Assembly (NCBI GenBank): GCA_951812925.1
Contig: OX638370.1
Coordinates: 31,677,948-31,741,947 of the forward strand
Reading direction: 5' to 3'
Length of the DNA stretch: 64,000 bases
Origin: Calliopum simillimum
Taxonomy: Eukaryota; Arthropoda; Insecta; Diptera; Lauxaniidae
Of the stretch, positions 33,173 to 45,069 are shown one piece after another. The position numbers were made by a program, and so were the translations under genes. Numbering within the stretch: the first letter of the stretch is position 1; each line of letters begins with the position of its first letter. The notes under the pieces were generated by a model. It was not told the origin of the DNA, did no database searches, and worked only from the letters and a program-made list of their open reading frames with translations.

Positions 33173-33860
33173 GTGAGTACAACATTTTTAAATAATATTT
33201 TTTTTTTTATAAATTTTATAAAATTAAAAAAAAAACTAAAAACTACAATATCACTTGCATTTTAACACATTAACAATATATAGCTAGTTCATTTAATTGT
33301 GTTATAAGAAATCGCTAATAAAGTGTTAATTAAACAAAAATAGTTTTATCAGGATATTTGGTGAAATTTAATAGACAAAAATGTTAAATTGAATAAAACA
33401 CACAACTTTATTAAAAAATCTAAAAACGATAATAGCTTTTTCTAAATTAATAACAAATCTCTATGTGTTTGCTTAAATATTTTAGATATCATAACATTTA
33501 GGCTAAAATTAAAATTTGTTTGAAAAAAAAAATTTTTAATTAGCAACCTCAGCTGTATTAAATGCTTTATACTCCAACTAAATAGCATAATAAATAAAAT
33601 TTTAATAAATTTCTTTTTATAGAATATGGCAATACTGTTAGAAAAATGGTTTTTGTGTAGAATAAAACAATATTTTTTGGGATTACAGAAAAAAAATCAT
33701 TTCATACGTATATTACAAAAATATTTTTTTTGTTTAACTTAAAGGCTTTTAAAATATATTTATATTATTTAATGCAATTTAAAAAATTTGTATTGTTTTT
33801 ATGAGGGGGCTGTTGTCGACTGTTGTTTTTCTAACGAAAAGTCGTATATTTTTATGTCTC
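33173..33860. other. Start of the last visible Cbp53E intron
   Basis: Very AT-rich, no repeats or genes recognised. Confidence 0.5.
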
Positions 33861-33944
33861 AAATGTACGCCTGAAAAGTTATAGGCTTAAAACTTATTTC
33901 CTGATTTCGCAAAGTTCTAAGCGTTTAAAGGTTGTAACAAACCT
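33861..33944. repeat. Family F repeat, copy 3, left piece
   Basis: CGCCTGAAAAGTTATAGGCT and 'GATTTCGCAAAGTTCTAAGC' match family F ends. The LTR-like copy B separates it from 34905-35515. Confidence 0.55.
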
Positions 33945-34905
33945 TTCTGGCAGCGGTTTTGCTCGCCGGTGGTCAGGCCAAAAAAATTTATAAAAGAAAA
34001 AGACGGTCTTTTGGTAAAATTCGAAGTAACGAGTTGGAGTTTTATTAATTTACTTCATTTTCATTTCTTTATTCAGTTTCTCTCAATATATTTACAATAA
34101 AATAATATATAAAACACATCTCTCTCTTTGCCACCACTCTCTGCTCCTGTGCGTCGCTAGCCGTGGCCTAGTTGAATGTAGTAGTGGTTAGTTGCCTAGC
34201 TCACACCTAACGCAATGGTATTCTCTTTTCGCCACTGAGCACCATCCCCCTATACATACTTCGCTCTCACTACTGCCTCCAATGCTCTTCTCATTCCGCT
34301 CACTACTCTTTTATTTGCATACCCGACTATATTTGATGCTAGATCACACCCAAGAATAACTTATATATGTATTATTGGGCTACTCGTTTGTGTGACCCCT
34401 CACCTTTGTACACGTACTAATCACAGGCAACTGATTTATTATCGGGCAACGTGTGTTTAGTGTCGCGGTCTCTACGCTACTACCCCCACTACTACAACTA
34501 CTTAAATTTATCAAATATTGTTTCTTTGCTGCTTACTGTTGCTGTTGTTTGCCGGTCACCGGCCACGCAAAGACTGACTCGATCCACTGCTGTGTGTCCA
34601 AATTTATGCTATGATTCTTTGTCATTGAACAAATCGAACGACAGCTGACTGTCAGAAACCGCTGTCGTGCAGTGTTGCCAGTTATATCACTTTAAGAGAT
34701 GTGGAGATTTTACCTAAAACTAATACAGTTTTTTCCTTCATTATTAATAACCTTATTTCAATAATTAATTCATTCTTTACTTATTAATAACCACATTATG
34801 GTAAATAAATATAGATATTAGAAATAAATAAGTTTTAAGATAAGAACTTCATGTGAAGCGATGTTTTGTAGGAGGAACACGCGGCTTCGCCAACTTTCCT
34901 CCTCA
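33945..34905 (-). repeat. LTR-like long repeat, copy B
   Basis: The reverse complement is colinear with copy A (23155-24565), from AAGCCGCGTGTTCCTCCTAC (about 34876) to ACCACCGGCGAGCAAAACCG (about 33965). It has a single CCCGATAATAAATCAGTTGC block, where copy A has several, and is therefore shorter. It sits inside a family F repeat, so it arrived later than that repeat. Confidence 0.65.
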
Positions 34906-35515
34906 CAAGTTGGAATTTAAATTTTTTTCCTATTGTTTTGAATTTGGCGGCCATTTCAGTATGAAAAAGGTACTATTATAAATTTTTCTGGCATGCTTAT
35001 TAAATTTCCTTTTATTTGGTGATGCATTTGTCATTCCAATCTTTTGATTTGAAAAAAATATGAAGCGCACTGCACGCGCTGCCCTTTATCTAGTGTAGCC
35101 CTCAAACGGGTTGTTCTTGAAAATAAGTTTTTTTTGACCTGAAATTAAAAAATTGGTGTGACAAGTGAATCACCAAAGTAAAGAAAATTTAACGGGTATG
35201 CCAAAAAAAATTATGAAAAGGTGTGTTAATAAGAGCTTTTTCTTACTAAAATGGCCTCCAAAGTCAAGAAGTAGGAACAAAAAATTTCAAATATCAATTT
35301 TAAAGGTCCATAACACTGCGAAATCCTTTTAAATCCTTTAAACAGAATATACTTTTAGAAAGCTCATACAATTGGCTAAATGTTTCCTATAACAAAGTTT
35401 TCTCGAAATCGCTTTTAATGGTAAACCAAGAATTTTATTTTTCTTCTTTTTTTTTTAATAACTCAGAAAATCAGTTTTAACCCTATTACTCCTCAGGGAT
35501 CTATTTAAGATCCCG
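34906..35515. repeat. Family F repeat, copy 3, right piece
   Basis: Left half TTGGCGGCCATTTCAGTATG, right half TACTAAAATGGCCTCCAAAG as imperfect complements, ending ACCCTATTACTCCTCAGGGA. Closest relative in the window is 17690-18320. Confidence 0.75.
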
Positions 35516-38269
35516 CAGGTGCACTTTTTTGAATTTCTAAGCCTCCTTTGTCATGTCTCATAATTCACGCTAGATTTGAATTAAAGTGAAAACACATATT
35601 TTTTTTTTCAGTTGTATATTTTTTTTTATTGAAATATAAAGTACATAGGATAAAGTTATGTACTGATTAGTGAACCAAGGCCAAGACATAGACTGCTCTG
35701 GTCATTGAGTCTTGGTCTTGGGAATTAAGTCTTTGTCTCGGTGTTAATCTTGAAAAAAATTCTAATTTTGTTGAGTAGGTATTCAAAATTTCCAGATCTT
35801 ATTTTTCCAAAGCACTTAAATTTTTAAGACATCAAATTAAGAATTGAGCGATATTGAGCAGCGGCGTGAAACACAAAGACTGAAAAGCAGGCTCGATCTT
35901 GATAATTATCGTGAATAAGACTAACACCCTAGCAGCCTTGGTTTTGAAATTATATCAGTGTCTTTTTCTCTGACTAATTTTGCTCCTTAAAAGGGTTATG
36001 TATGGAATAACATACATACGTACTCTTTTATCAAAATTTTTCTTCACCATTTTGCAAAGCGTGTCCCCTAATTTATGCTAGATTTGGATTTATCGTCATT
36101 TATGCCGTAAAAGGCTACCAACCAAAAAAATAAAACAATTCGACAGCTGATAGCTAAAAGCTAGAAAAACCTTGCTTATATTTTATTTATAGTTCGATCA
36201 TATTTTAAAGCAAATTTCCAAACTGTAGTAGCCAAGCTTTCATTATTTTCGAAATATTCTTCAACAAAAAAAATGGCATTGTTCCTTTGCGTAATGCTTT
36301 AATGATCTTGAAGTTTCAGCTGTTAAAATGTTTTTCGTTTTTAGTTGGCAACACTTAGCCGCACAAATCGAGTCATATTTAAATCTTGAGCAAGTTATGA
36401 GGCACCCTTAACTTATAATAATATCAGTGACGATCTTCTACTTAAAGATCAGACAATATAACAAAACCCGAGGTCTAAAGCATTATGTTTTCTTAAATGA
36501 TTTGTTGCATCAAGCTGACGATTTTCGAATTTATTTATCTTTATTATAGGACATGTAATTTAATGAAAAGTATAGTAAGGAATTCAAACTTAAAACTTTT
36601 TCCAAATGCAATGCACCACTCCTCCTTTAAGTTATTTTTGCTAACGTTGTATCGTTTTAAAGAGGACTGATTAATACATTGCTCACTTGTATAACTCAAT
36701 AATTGTGTGACTATGAAAATAAGTCGCATTCAACTCTCTTTTTATTTTCACTTTGAACAAATGTTGCCTACTTTTCAGCGCATTAAGTCTATTGTCGCTC
36801 AAAACTATTTGCTTTTTGCTCCTTCACTTTCACCCATCACAATTCGTCATGTATAAAGCTTTTCTATTCGTTAACACGGCACGAATTGCAGTTGAAATTT
36901 TAATTTACAAAAGTTTGAGCATAATTTTAGGCGCATTGTCTGCATTAAATGTCTTAGAATGATTGCTAACTGCGCTACGTACGAATGAACAGCACCAAAT
37001 TCCTCCCCGCCTTTATGTCATTTTAATTAAACGCTTGTGTCAGCTAAACTGCAGTTAAATGTCATTCAATTTGAATGGCACAAAAGCGCTTAAGAATTCC
37101 GTTTATGAAAATTTTCACATCAAAGTTAACTGCCTTTAAATGGAGACCTTTTATATGAGTTTTAAGTGATATTAAAGCCATTTTTTTACAGTCAAGTGAT
37201 ACAAAGTGTCAGCCGTTATTAATGCATAAAATCACTTAACAGATTAAATTCAAGCATTTAAAAAATTTAAGTTATACTACCATTTAAATTCGAACATGGA
37301 AGTTTTCACGCTTTTCACACACGAGTTCAATTAACACATTAGCACAGCTATTTGTAAAGTTTTGCACCTGCTACCCAGCTGTTTGTTGATGCATGCCCCA
37401 ATAACATAGAGCATCATCATCAGCAGCAGAAAACCAGAAAAAAAAATCCAATAAAAACAATCATTTTATGCTGAAATCGTAATAAAAATCATCGAACCGG
37501 AAATGAAAACCTAGCGGAAACGGGTTAACTCACAAGCACACGGCATGCCACACACCTGTTTATATGTATGTGTGTATGCTAAAAGTATGTGTGCGCGTGT
37601 ATGTGCATATATTTTCGGTAATAAAAACAGATCAATTTTCGCTGTTTAATGTTGTGAATCCATAAAATTCAACGAAAATCTCAGTGTTGGTTGTTACAGC
37701 GAAGCCAATCGGGAATTGCGCTCATGAAAGCAACACTCGCAACACTTTACTTGCTTTCGTACATTAAAGAAATAAATCATTGCATATTTTACGGCTGCTG
37801 TTGCTGTAGCCATATTGTTAAAATAAAATTGTTGACATACTTTGTCATTTTATGACATAGCACATCAAAATGACAGCAATAAAGATTGACTTGGTTTTTT
37901 AATGCAAAAATGTTCGTTCAATGATGAAAAATAGTATCGGACATATGGTCACCTTTGAGACGTCTCTAAAGTTCAATTTTTTCAATCTTCCAGCATTTTT
38001 TTGTAGTTGTGTACCAAGAATAATAAACTCAGTTTTAGATTGTAAGGCTGAAATAAATAAAGGCCAGAGGTCCCCAACTTGTGGAGCGCGCCCTTCAGAA
38101 GACATTTTTGAGTGAGGCGCGACACATTTCAGAATCCTATGAAAAGAAAGAAAATATACGTAAATGTGTATAATAATTCGGCTTTCATATTTCTTTGTAC
38201 CATAGCATCGCCAATTTTTTTTTTTAAACTATAAACTTCCCCAGATCTTTACTAACTTATTAGCTATTT
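35516..38269. other. Cbp53E intron 5, segment without recognised genes
   Basis: Mostly single-copy-like AT-rich intron. It has a GT/TATG-rich stretch near 37560-37610 and a CAT/CAG run near 37410. The short overlapping frames on both strands at 37899-38115 show no recognised motif. Confidence 0.5.
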
Positions 38270-40111
38270 TACCCGGCGTTGCTCGGTTTTGTTTTATTTT
38301 TTACTGGGTTATTCGCAGAAAAAAAAAAACAACAAACTGCTTTGTGCCACTTATTTCATAAATATTACAATATTAATTAAAATGTGTTTTTAAGCAAGAA
38401 AGCACTAAATAACTTAAAAAAACTCTTTTTATAAAATAATGTTCCAAAAACAGATACTTATATGTATTTATTTTATTTAATTCTATAAAATTGTTACCTC
38501 TAAAATATCAGTAAAAGACCAGAAATATCAGAAATCATCTTGAATATCGATTATAATCCAAAAATATCGAAAAATATCTAAAAACTAAAAGTAAAATGCA
38601 TCGAAAAATATTGAAATACAATCGGCAAAAGTATCGAAAAATATCCAATATATCGGTAAAATTTCAAAAGTATCGGAAAATATTGAAATATATCAAAGAT
38701 GTCAGTAAAAGTTCAAATAGGTAGGTACATCGAAAAACATCTAAAATATCGGTAAATGTCTGAAAGCATCGTAAACCATCTTATAAATCGATAAAAGACC
38801 AAAAGGATTGAAAATTATTGAACTATCGAAAAACATCTTAGAAATTGGTAAGAGTCCAAAAAAATCGAAATATCCCAGGAAACTATCAATCAAATATGTT
38901 TTTCCTCTAATATGCCTAGACAAAAATGCAAACAGAAGGCTATAGCAAACGAGATCAAGCTGCGCAAATGGGGATGGATTGGTCACACTCTCCGGAAACC
39001 ACACAGCGAAGTTTGTCGCCAGGCCCTTGAGTGGAATCCACAAGGCAGTAGAGGACGTGGTAGACCCAAAACCAACTGGAAAAGGTCGTTGGAAAGGGAA
39101 ATCCAAGAATCGGTAAAATCGTGGCAAGAGATCAAAGTCATCGCAAGGGATCGTGACAAATGGAGAGATTTCATATTGGCCCTATGCTCCTCCTAGGAGT
39201 TAAAGGAGAATACATACATACATGCCCTGACATTCCTCGTTTTAACTACGAAGCTTTCGGGTCCCAGAAAACTATCAATTAAGGTTTGTTCGCATTCCGC
39301 CATAGATCTTTTCCTCCAGTATATCTAGATAGTCTTCGTTTAGCTATGTAGCCTTTGGGTGATCTTTGGAAACCAACGGGTCTCCCAAAAAACTATCAGT
39401 TAAAACTTGTTGATGGTCCGCCATAGATGTTTTTCGTCTATTATACCTAGACATTATTTGTTTTGACTATAAAACCTTCGGCTTACCTTCGCAAACCTTA
39501 GGTCTTACCTGAAAACTATCAGTAAAGACTAGTAGATAGTTCACCAATAGATCTATTTCCTCTAGTGTACCTAGAAATTCTTTGCTTTGACTATGAAGCC
39601 TTCGGGCGGCTTTCAAGGATCTTCGAATTTCTCCCAGAAAACTATCATTTAAAGCTAGTTTATAGTTTGTCAACGATGATTTCCCTCTATTGTACCTAGA
39701 TAGTTTTCGTTATGACTATTAAGCCTTCGGTTTACCTTCGCAAACATTCGGGTTTCCCACAAAACTATATGTTTAGGCTAGTAGATAGTTTTCCGTAGAT
39801 GCTTTCCATCTATTGTATATGAATATTCTTCGTTTTGACTACGAAGCCTTCGGCTGACCTTTGGAAGCCGAATAGTTTCTGAGTGATAATGCTTCAAGCA
39901 CACACTCAATCATTTCTCATACGAATTTCCACCCCCGTTTTTGCCCCTTTAAGGAAAGATTTTAGGAATAAAGACTTTCTTATGTCATTCATAGGCTCTG
40001 AAACTGTCTCCATACCAAATTTCACCTGAATCCGTTCAGGGATTTAGGCGTGAAAAGGTAACAGACAAACAGACAGAGTTATTTTCTCATTTATAGTATT
40101 AGTATGGATAT
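38270..40111 (+). repeat. Insect interspersed element (family H), copy 1
   Basis: Begins near TTTTACCCGGCGTTGCTCGG and ends GACAGAGTTATTTTCTCATTTATAGTATTAGTATGGATA (block at about 40073-40111), two hallmarks of a common but poorly named class of insect repeats. Inside: an ATATCGAAAAATATC-type degenerate tract (about 38500-38880), an inserted LINE tail (38912-39215), then about five tandem units of about 118 bp with AGAAAACTATCA, 'CCTTCGGGT' and 'TTCGTTTTGACTA'. It is colinear with 42150-43115. No ORF of its own. Confidence 0.7.
38912..39215 (+). pseudogene. RTE-like LINE 3'-terminal fragment
   Basis: Encodes the C-terminal domain KLRKWGWIGHTLRKPHSEVC, then RQALEWNPQGSRGRGRPKTN, up to LALCSS and a stop at 39194-39196. 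This is the same family as the broken LINE at 2905-4955, but intact over this stretch and so younger or better preserved. It interrupts family H. The flanks ATGCCTAGACA (left) and ATGCCCTGACA (right) look like an 11-bp target duplication with two differences, implying an extreme 5' truncation. The fragment ends with a short (TACA)n-like tail. Confidence 0.85.
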
Positions 40112-40180
40112 GCATAGATAGTACAGATTTAACCCTATGAAACAAATTTTTTGACATCTTGAGATTAAAAATGAATAGAA

Positions 40181-40560
40181 AACTAGTAAGGGTGGTATCT
40201 TTGGCCTGGTCAAAAACTAAATACCCTACACTGTATTTCAAGTATATTATTAGGAGAGTATAAGAACAAATGGCTTATATGGGAAGTGCCACGCCCTCAC
40301 CTCCGAGCTTACCTTGATTTTGCGTAGAGCTTGCATTTACTTCCTTAAAAAATCTTTCAGTATAGCATTTTGAATGGGAGGTGCCACGCCCTATAATCGT
40401 ACATCGCCTACTTTACGCTCAGAATTTACGATTAATGTTTTTCGTGTTTGAGTGAAATTTGGTTGGATTATCTCAAAAAACACTTTCCGTATAACATTTT
40501 GATACTTTTGTTTGTATGGGAGGTACGACGCCCTCTAGTCCGAATTCGCCTAGTTTTTGC
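40181..40560 (-). repeat. Family R1 repeat, inverted partial copy
   Basis: Starts AAAACTAGTAAGGGTGGTAT and TTTGGCCTGGTCAAA, the complement of the R1 terminus, followed by TACCCTACACTG and two inverted GGGAGGTGCCACGCCC units. Confidence 0.7.
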
Positions 40561-40574
40561 TCAGAGCTTATGGC

Positions 40575-41000
40575 GACGGGATGTTAGCACCCCATTTATG
40601 GAATTTCGGGAAACCACTTATGCTATTCAAAAGGTCATAAAATGGTCAAAAAAGGTCAGTTGGTTTGGCTAATTGGTCAGCGATGGGGAATTTTTAAAAA
40701 AAAAATTTTAAAATTTTCAAGGTCAAGGATATGTTAGCACCCCATTTATAGAATTTCGAGAAACTAATTATGTCATTCGAAAGGTCATAAAATGGTCAAA
40801 AAAGGTCAGTTGGCTAATTGGTCAGCGATAGGTTATTTTTAAAATTTTTTTTTAAAATTTTCTAGGTCATTGGAGATGTTAGCACCCCATTTATGGAATT
40901 TCGAGAAACCAATTATGTCATTCGAAAGGTCAAAAAAGGTCAGTTGGTTTCGCTAATTGGTCAGCGATAGGGAATTTTTCAAAAATTTTTTAAAGATATT
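40575..41000 (+). repeat. Three tandem units of about 145-150 bp
   Basis: ATGTTAGCACCCCATTTATG recurs at 40581, 40731 and 40876. Each unit continues with 'GAATTTCG', 'AAAGGTCATAAAATGGTC', 'AAAAAAGGTCAGTTGG' and 'GCTAATTGGTCAGCGAT'. Non-coding. Confidence 0.9.
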
Positions 41001-41370
41001 TTTTCAAGAAACCTAAAATTTAGAAAAAAACCATTTTTTCAAAATAACTTCAAAACGGTTCATCCTAGAAAAAAATTTGGAACGTTCAATTCCCTATAAG
41101 GGTCTCTTCAAACTGTTTTTTCGTCGGATTTACCCTTAATGAGATATCGCATACATACATTAGAGAAGATCATATTTTTTTTTCCACTTACTTTCATTCA
41201 GTTTCGGATTCTACGTTAAAATTTATGTTATAAACTCCTTGGGACCATATATCTAAAGTGAATTTTGACTCAGCCAAAAATCGTTTGTAGTTTTGGGTTT
41301 TTTTCGCTGTTGCGAGATTGTCTTTGAAAATGTATAACTTCAGAACAACTTGTTGTATTGCTATGATTTT

Positions 41371-42148
41371 AGCACCGTTCAAACGATGTAAAAACGTAGT
41401 ATCAATGCCTTGGCTAATTTTTGGAAAAGGTCATCTGGTTCAAAAGATATGAGCTTTTGAATGAAAACATGTAAAAACTTATACGAAATCTTTGAAAAAT
41501 TTCATATTTTAAAAAAAAAATTTACTTTTAAGATTTTTTATCCAGATACGGCTAGTCATTTTAAAGTTATGTCCTTTTGAATAAAGACAGATAAAAACTT
41601 TATACAAAGTATATTAGGAATCAACTCCTCCTAGAAAAAAAAAACTGTTACTTTTGAATTTTTTTTTAGCTCATCAAAAGGCCCAACGCAGGTCTGTTTT
41701 TCAAGATACGGCTAGCCATTTCAAAGTTATGACATTTTAAATTAAAGCAGAAGAGAACTGTTGGGTGAAAAAATACATATTTAAGGCAAACTTCAACAAA
41801 AAATTTACCATTAATTAGTATAAAAAAACTGTCAAAGCATTATGAGCTATGAAAAAAAATTCAAAAGTAACGGTTTTTTTTTCTAGGAGGTGTTAATTCC
41901 TAATATCCTTTGTATAAAGTTTTTATCTGTCTTTATTCAAAAGGACATAACTTTAAAATGACTAGCCGTATCTGGATAAAAAATCTTAAAAGTAAATTTT
42001 TTTTTTAAAAAATATGAAATTTTTGAAAGATTTCGTATAAGTTTTTACATGTTTTCATTCAAAAGATCATAACTTTTGAACCAGATGACCTTTTCCAAAA
42101 ATTAGCCAAGGCATTGATACTACGTTTTTACATCGTTTGAACGGTGCT
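41371..42148. repeat. Near-perfect long inverted repeat (300-bp arms)
   Basis: The left arm, about 41371-41675, starts AGCACCGTTCAAACGATGTA. The right arm, about 41842-42148, ends with the exact complement. The arms stay complementary over about 300 bp with few mismatches (for example the CAGATACGGCTAGTCATTTT block and its complement) around a spacer of about 165 bp. In the Cbp53E pre-mRNA this would form a long double-stranded hairpin. No TSD or transposase found. Confidence 0.9.
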
Positions 42149-42149
42149 T

Positions 42150-43115
42150 AAATCAAATAGGTAGAGGTAAAAGTTCAAATAGGTAGAGGTACATCGAAAA
42201 ACATATCGGTAAATGTCTGAAAGCATCGTAAAACATTTAATATATCGATAAAAGTCCAAAAAGATTGAAAAATATTGAACTATCGAAAAACATCTTAGAT
42301 ATTGGTAAGAGTCCCAAAAAATCGAAATATCCCAGGAAACTATCAATCAAATATGTTTTTCCTCTAATATGCCTCGTTTTAACTACGAAGCCTTCGGGTC
42401 CCAGAAAACTATCAATTAAGGTTTGTTCGTATTCCGCCATAGATGTTTTCCTCTAGTATACCTAGATATTCTTCGTTTAGCTATGTAGCCTTAAAGTAAT
42501 CTTTGGAAACCTTCGGGTCTCCCAGAAAACTATCAGTTAAAACTTGTTGATAGTCCGCCATACATGTTTTTCGTCTATTATTCCTAGATATTATTCGTTT
42601 TGACTATAAAACCTTCGGCTTACCTTCGCAAACCTTAGGTCTCACCTGAAAACTATCAGTAAAAACTAGTAGATAGTTCACCAATAGATCTATTTCCTCT
42701 AATGTACCTTGAAATTCTTTGCTTTGACTATGAAGCCTTCGGCTGACCTTCGCGAACACTCGAGTTTCCCATAAAACTATATGTTTAGGCTAGTAGATAG
42801 TTTGCCGTAGATGCTTTCCATCTATTGTATATGAATATTCTTCGTTTTGACTACGAAGCCTTCGGCTGACCTTTGGAAATCGAATAGTTTCTGAGTGGTA
42901 ATGCTTCAAACACACACACACAATCATTTTCCATAAAAATTGCTACCGCCCTTTTCGCCCCCTTAAGAGAAGATTTTAGGAATAACAACTATTCTGTGTC
43001 CTTCCTAGGCTCTGAAACTATCTCCATACCAAATTTCACCTAAATCCGTTCTGCGGTTTAGGCGTGAAAAGGTAACAGACAGAGTTGTTTTCGCATTTAT
43101 AGTATTAGTATGGAT
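42150..43115 (+). repeat. Insect interspersed element (family H), copy 2
   Basis: Colinear with 38700-40111 but without the LINE tail. TTTTCCTCTAATATGCCTCG runs directly into TTTTAACTACGAAGCCTTCG, where copy 1 has the 38912-39215 insertion. It ends GCATTTATAGTATTAGTATG. It directly adjoins the long inverted repeat. Confidence 0.75.
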
Positions 43116-45069
43116 ATACTACATAGATAGTATAGATTGTGAAAATTTCATCAAAAACGGTATAGTGGTTTTTAAGTCTATTAAAATTGGACTTACAAAC
43201 TAACTCTAATTTTTATAATGAAACATAAAGTGCATAGGATAGGGAGAGAATATCTTTTGCAGCAGCCAAAATTTCATTATTTTTAAAATATTGTTCAACA
43301 ATGAAAAGGCGTTGTTTTTTCATGAATTTAACCTTATGCTGTCAGCTGTCAAACCATATTCTGTTTTTGGTTGGCAAAAATTAACCCCACAAATGGCGGT
43401 AAATTCATATCTTGCGTGAATTTAAATTGAGCGAAATTTTTTGACATTTTGAGATTAGAAATGAATAGAAAATAATAAAGTTACAAATCCTTGAAAATTC
43501 AAAACTCCACAACTTTGCCATTTTTAATAGTTTTGGGAAAAAGTTGGTAATAATTTTCGATGCTATACTCTAGGCGAATCAAACCAAGTTTCATAAAAAA
43601 ACCTATTTATGAGATCCCAAATTATCACGTGTGGTTCGAAATGAATTAATTAAATTGTTCTATATTTTTATTTCAATTCACTTAGCTTGATTCTTTGACA
43701 AACATTGAAAATGGCTACTAAAAGTATTTCATTAGGAACTTTTTTTTCACCGTTTTATTTTATACTTCATTAATTAAATGTCACGTATACGACATGGTGT
43801 ACATGTGCATTTCTTTAGCGCATTTTTTCTTTATAATTTATTACGTACAAATTCACTTCTTGCATGCATTTTTCTCGAAATTTGCAGCTAATTTTGCTGC
43901 AGATTTCTTATAAAAGTTTTCTTTTTTTTTTTTTCTTTTTGTGCATTTTTCACATATTTTAGTGTCCATTTTATTAGTAGTGTGCGTCCGTTCTTTAAAT
44001 TATTGCTGCAGGCGATATTATTAAAAATGGTCATTCCATGAATAAGTAATGCGAAGGAAAGCTAAAAAAATTCTTTGAAATGTCAATGCATTCACTCAAA
44101 ATTTACTATAACTCTATCACTATGGACCCTTGTGGTCTAACCTATGTTGGTTAGTCAGTAAGTTACCGCTACTGGTCCAGAGAGACTCCACTGAGTCACG
44201 CAATTATCGTTTACACTGCATTTTAGACATACAATTCTTACAAAAATAAAGAAAAAAATACTCGTAGAATATTTATCCCAGATTTAGAACCACTTTGTAG
44301 AGTTGGGACTTTGTAAAATTTAAATTCAACGGACTATTCGTTGAAACATTGAATAAATTGTTAAGGAAGTACTTAGCCTATTTCTACTGTTCGATTAAGT
44401 CAAACCTTCAATTGCAAATCAATTTAAAGAATCTAGACATTCTTATCCTGGTTTATGGTATATAATCCATTTTTGAAATGTCCGATATGAAAATATAGAA
44501 CTAGTTTGCGCCAGAAAAAGAATTCATTAAGCAAGTATAACATTGAAATGAATTGAAGCCGGTCTTTACAATCTTTAATATGAAAAAATATAATAGAATA
44601 ATATAAAAGCATTTACGGCATTTGAAACCCAATCAAACCCAAGCTCTGAGCATTTTTCTGAACCCATCTGGTTTCAAGCTCAAAAACATGAAAATCCGAA
44701 TATTTTGTTTTAAATCAAAACAGCGTAGATGGCGTTGAAATCGACTTCTATTACGAAAGAAACAGAAAAAGCTAAAAAAAGAAACATTGGTCGTATGAGT
44801 GTTCACAAAAATATGTTAATTTCCGAATTGCGATATCCCATAACGACAATTCAGACGAAAATAGTGATCGCAGGGATCTTCATAGAGAATTGTATGTTTT
44901 ATAGGATTAGGATTATCAAAAAATATATAGACCAATCAATTTCCTATATATAAGTATTTCTTCATTTAATTTACAACTCCTCGTTCATGAATTACTGCAA
45001 TTTAAAAATCAACGCATGATTATGAGCAGTCATATGACTCATGATCGCTTGACTGATTTTTGCCACATT
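43116..45069. other. Cbp53E intron 5, segment without recognised genes
   Basis: AT-rich. The small open frame 44729-44953 has no recognised motif. No clear repeat boundaries. Confidence 0.5.

Noticed and set aside
37899..38115. Overlapping open frames on both strands of similar length
   Set aside because: No motif, no splice context, and strand symmetry is expected by chance; no evidence for a gene.
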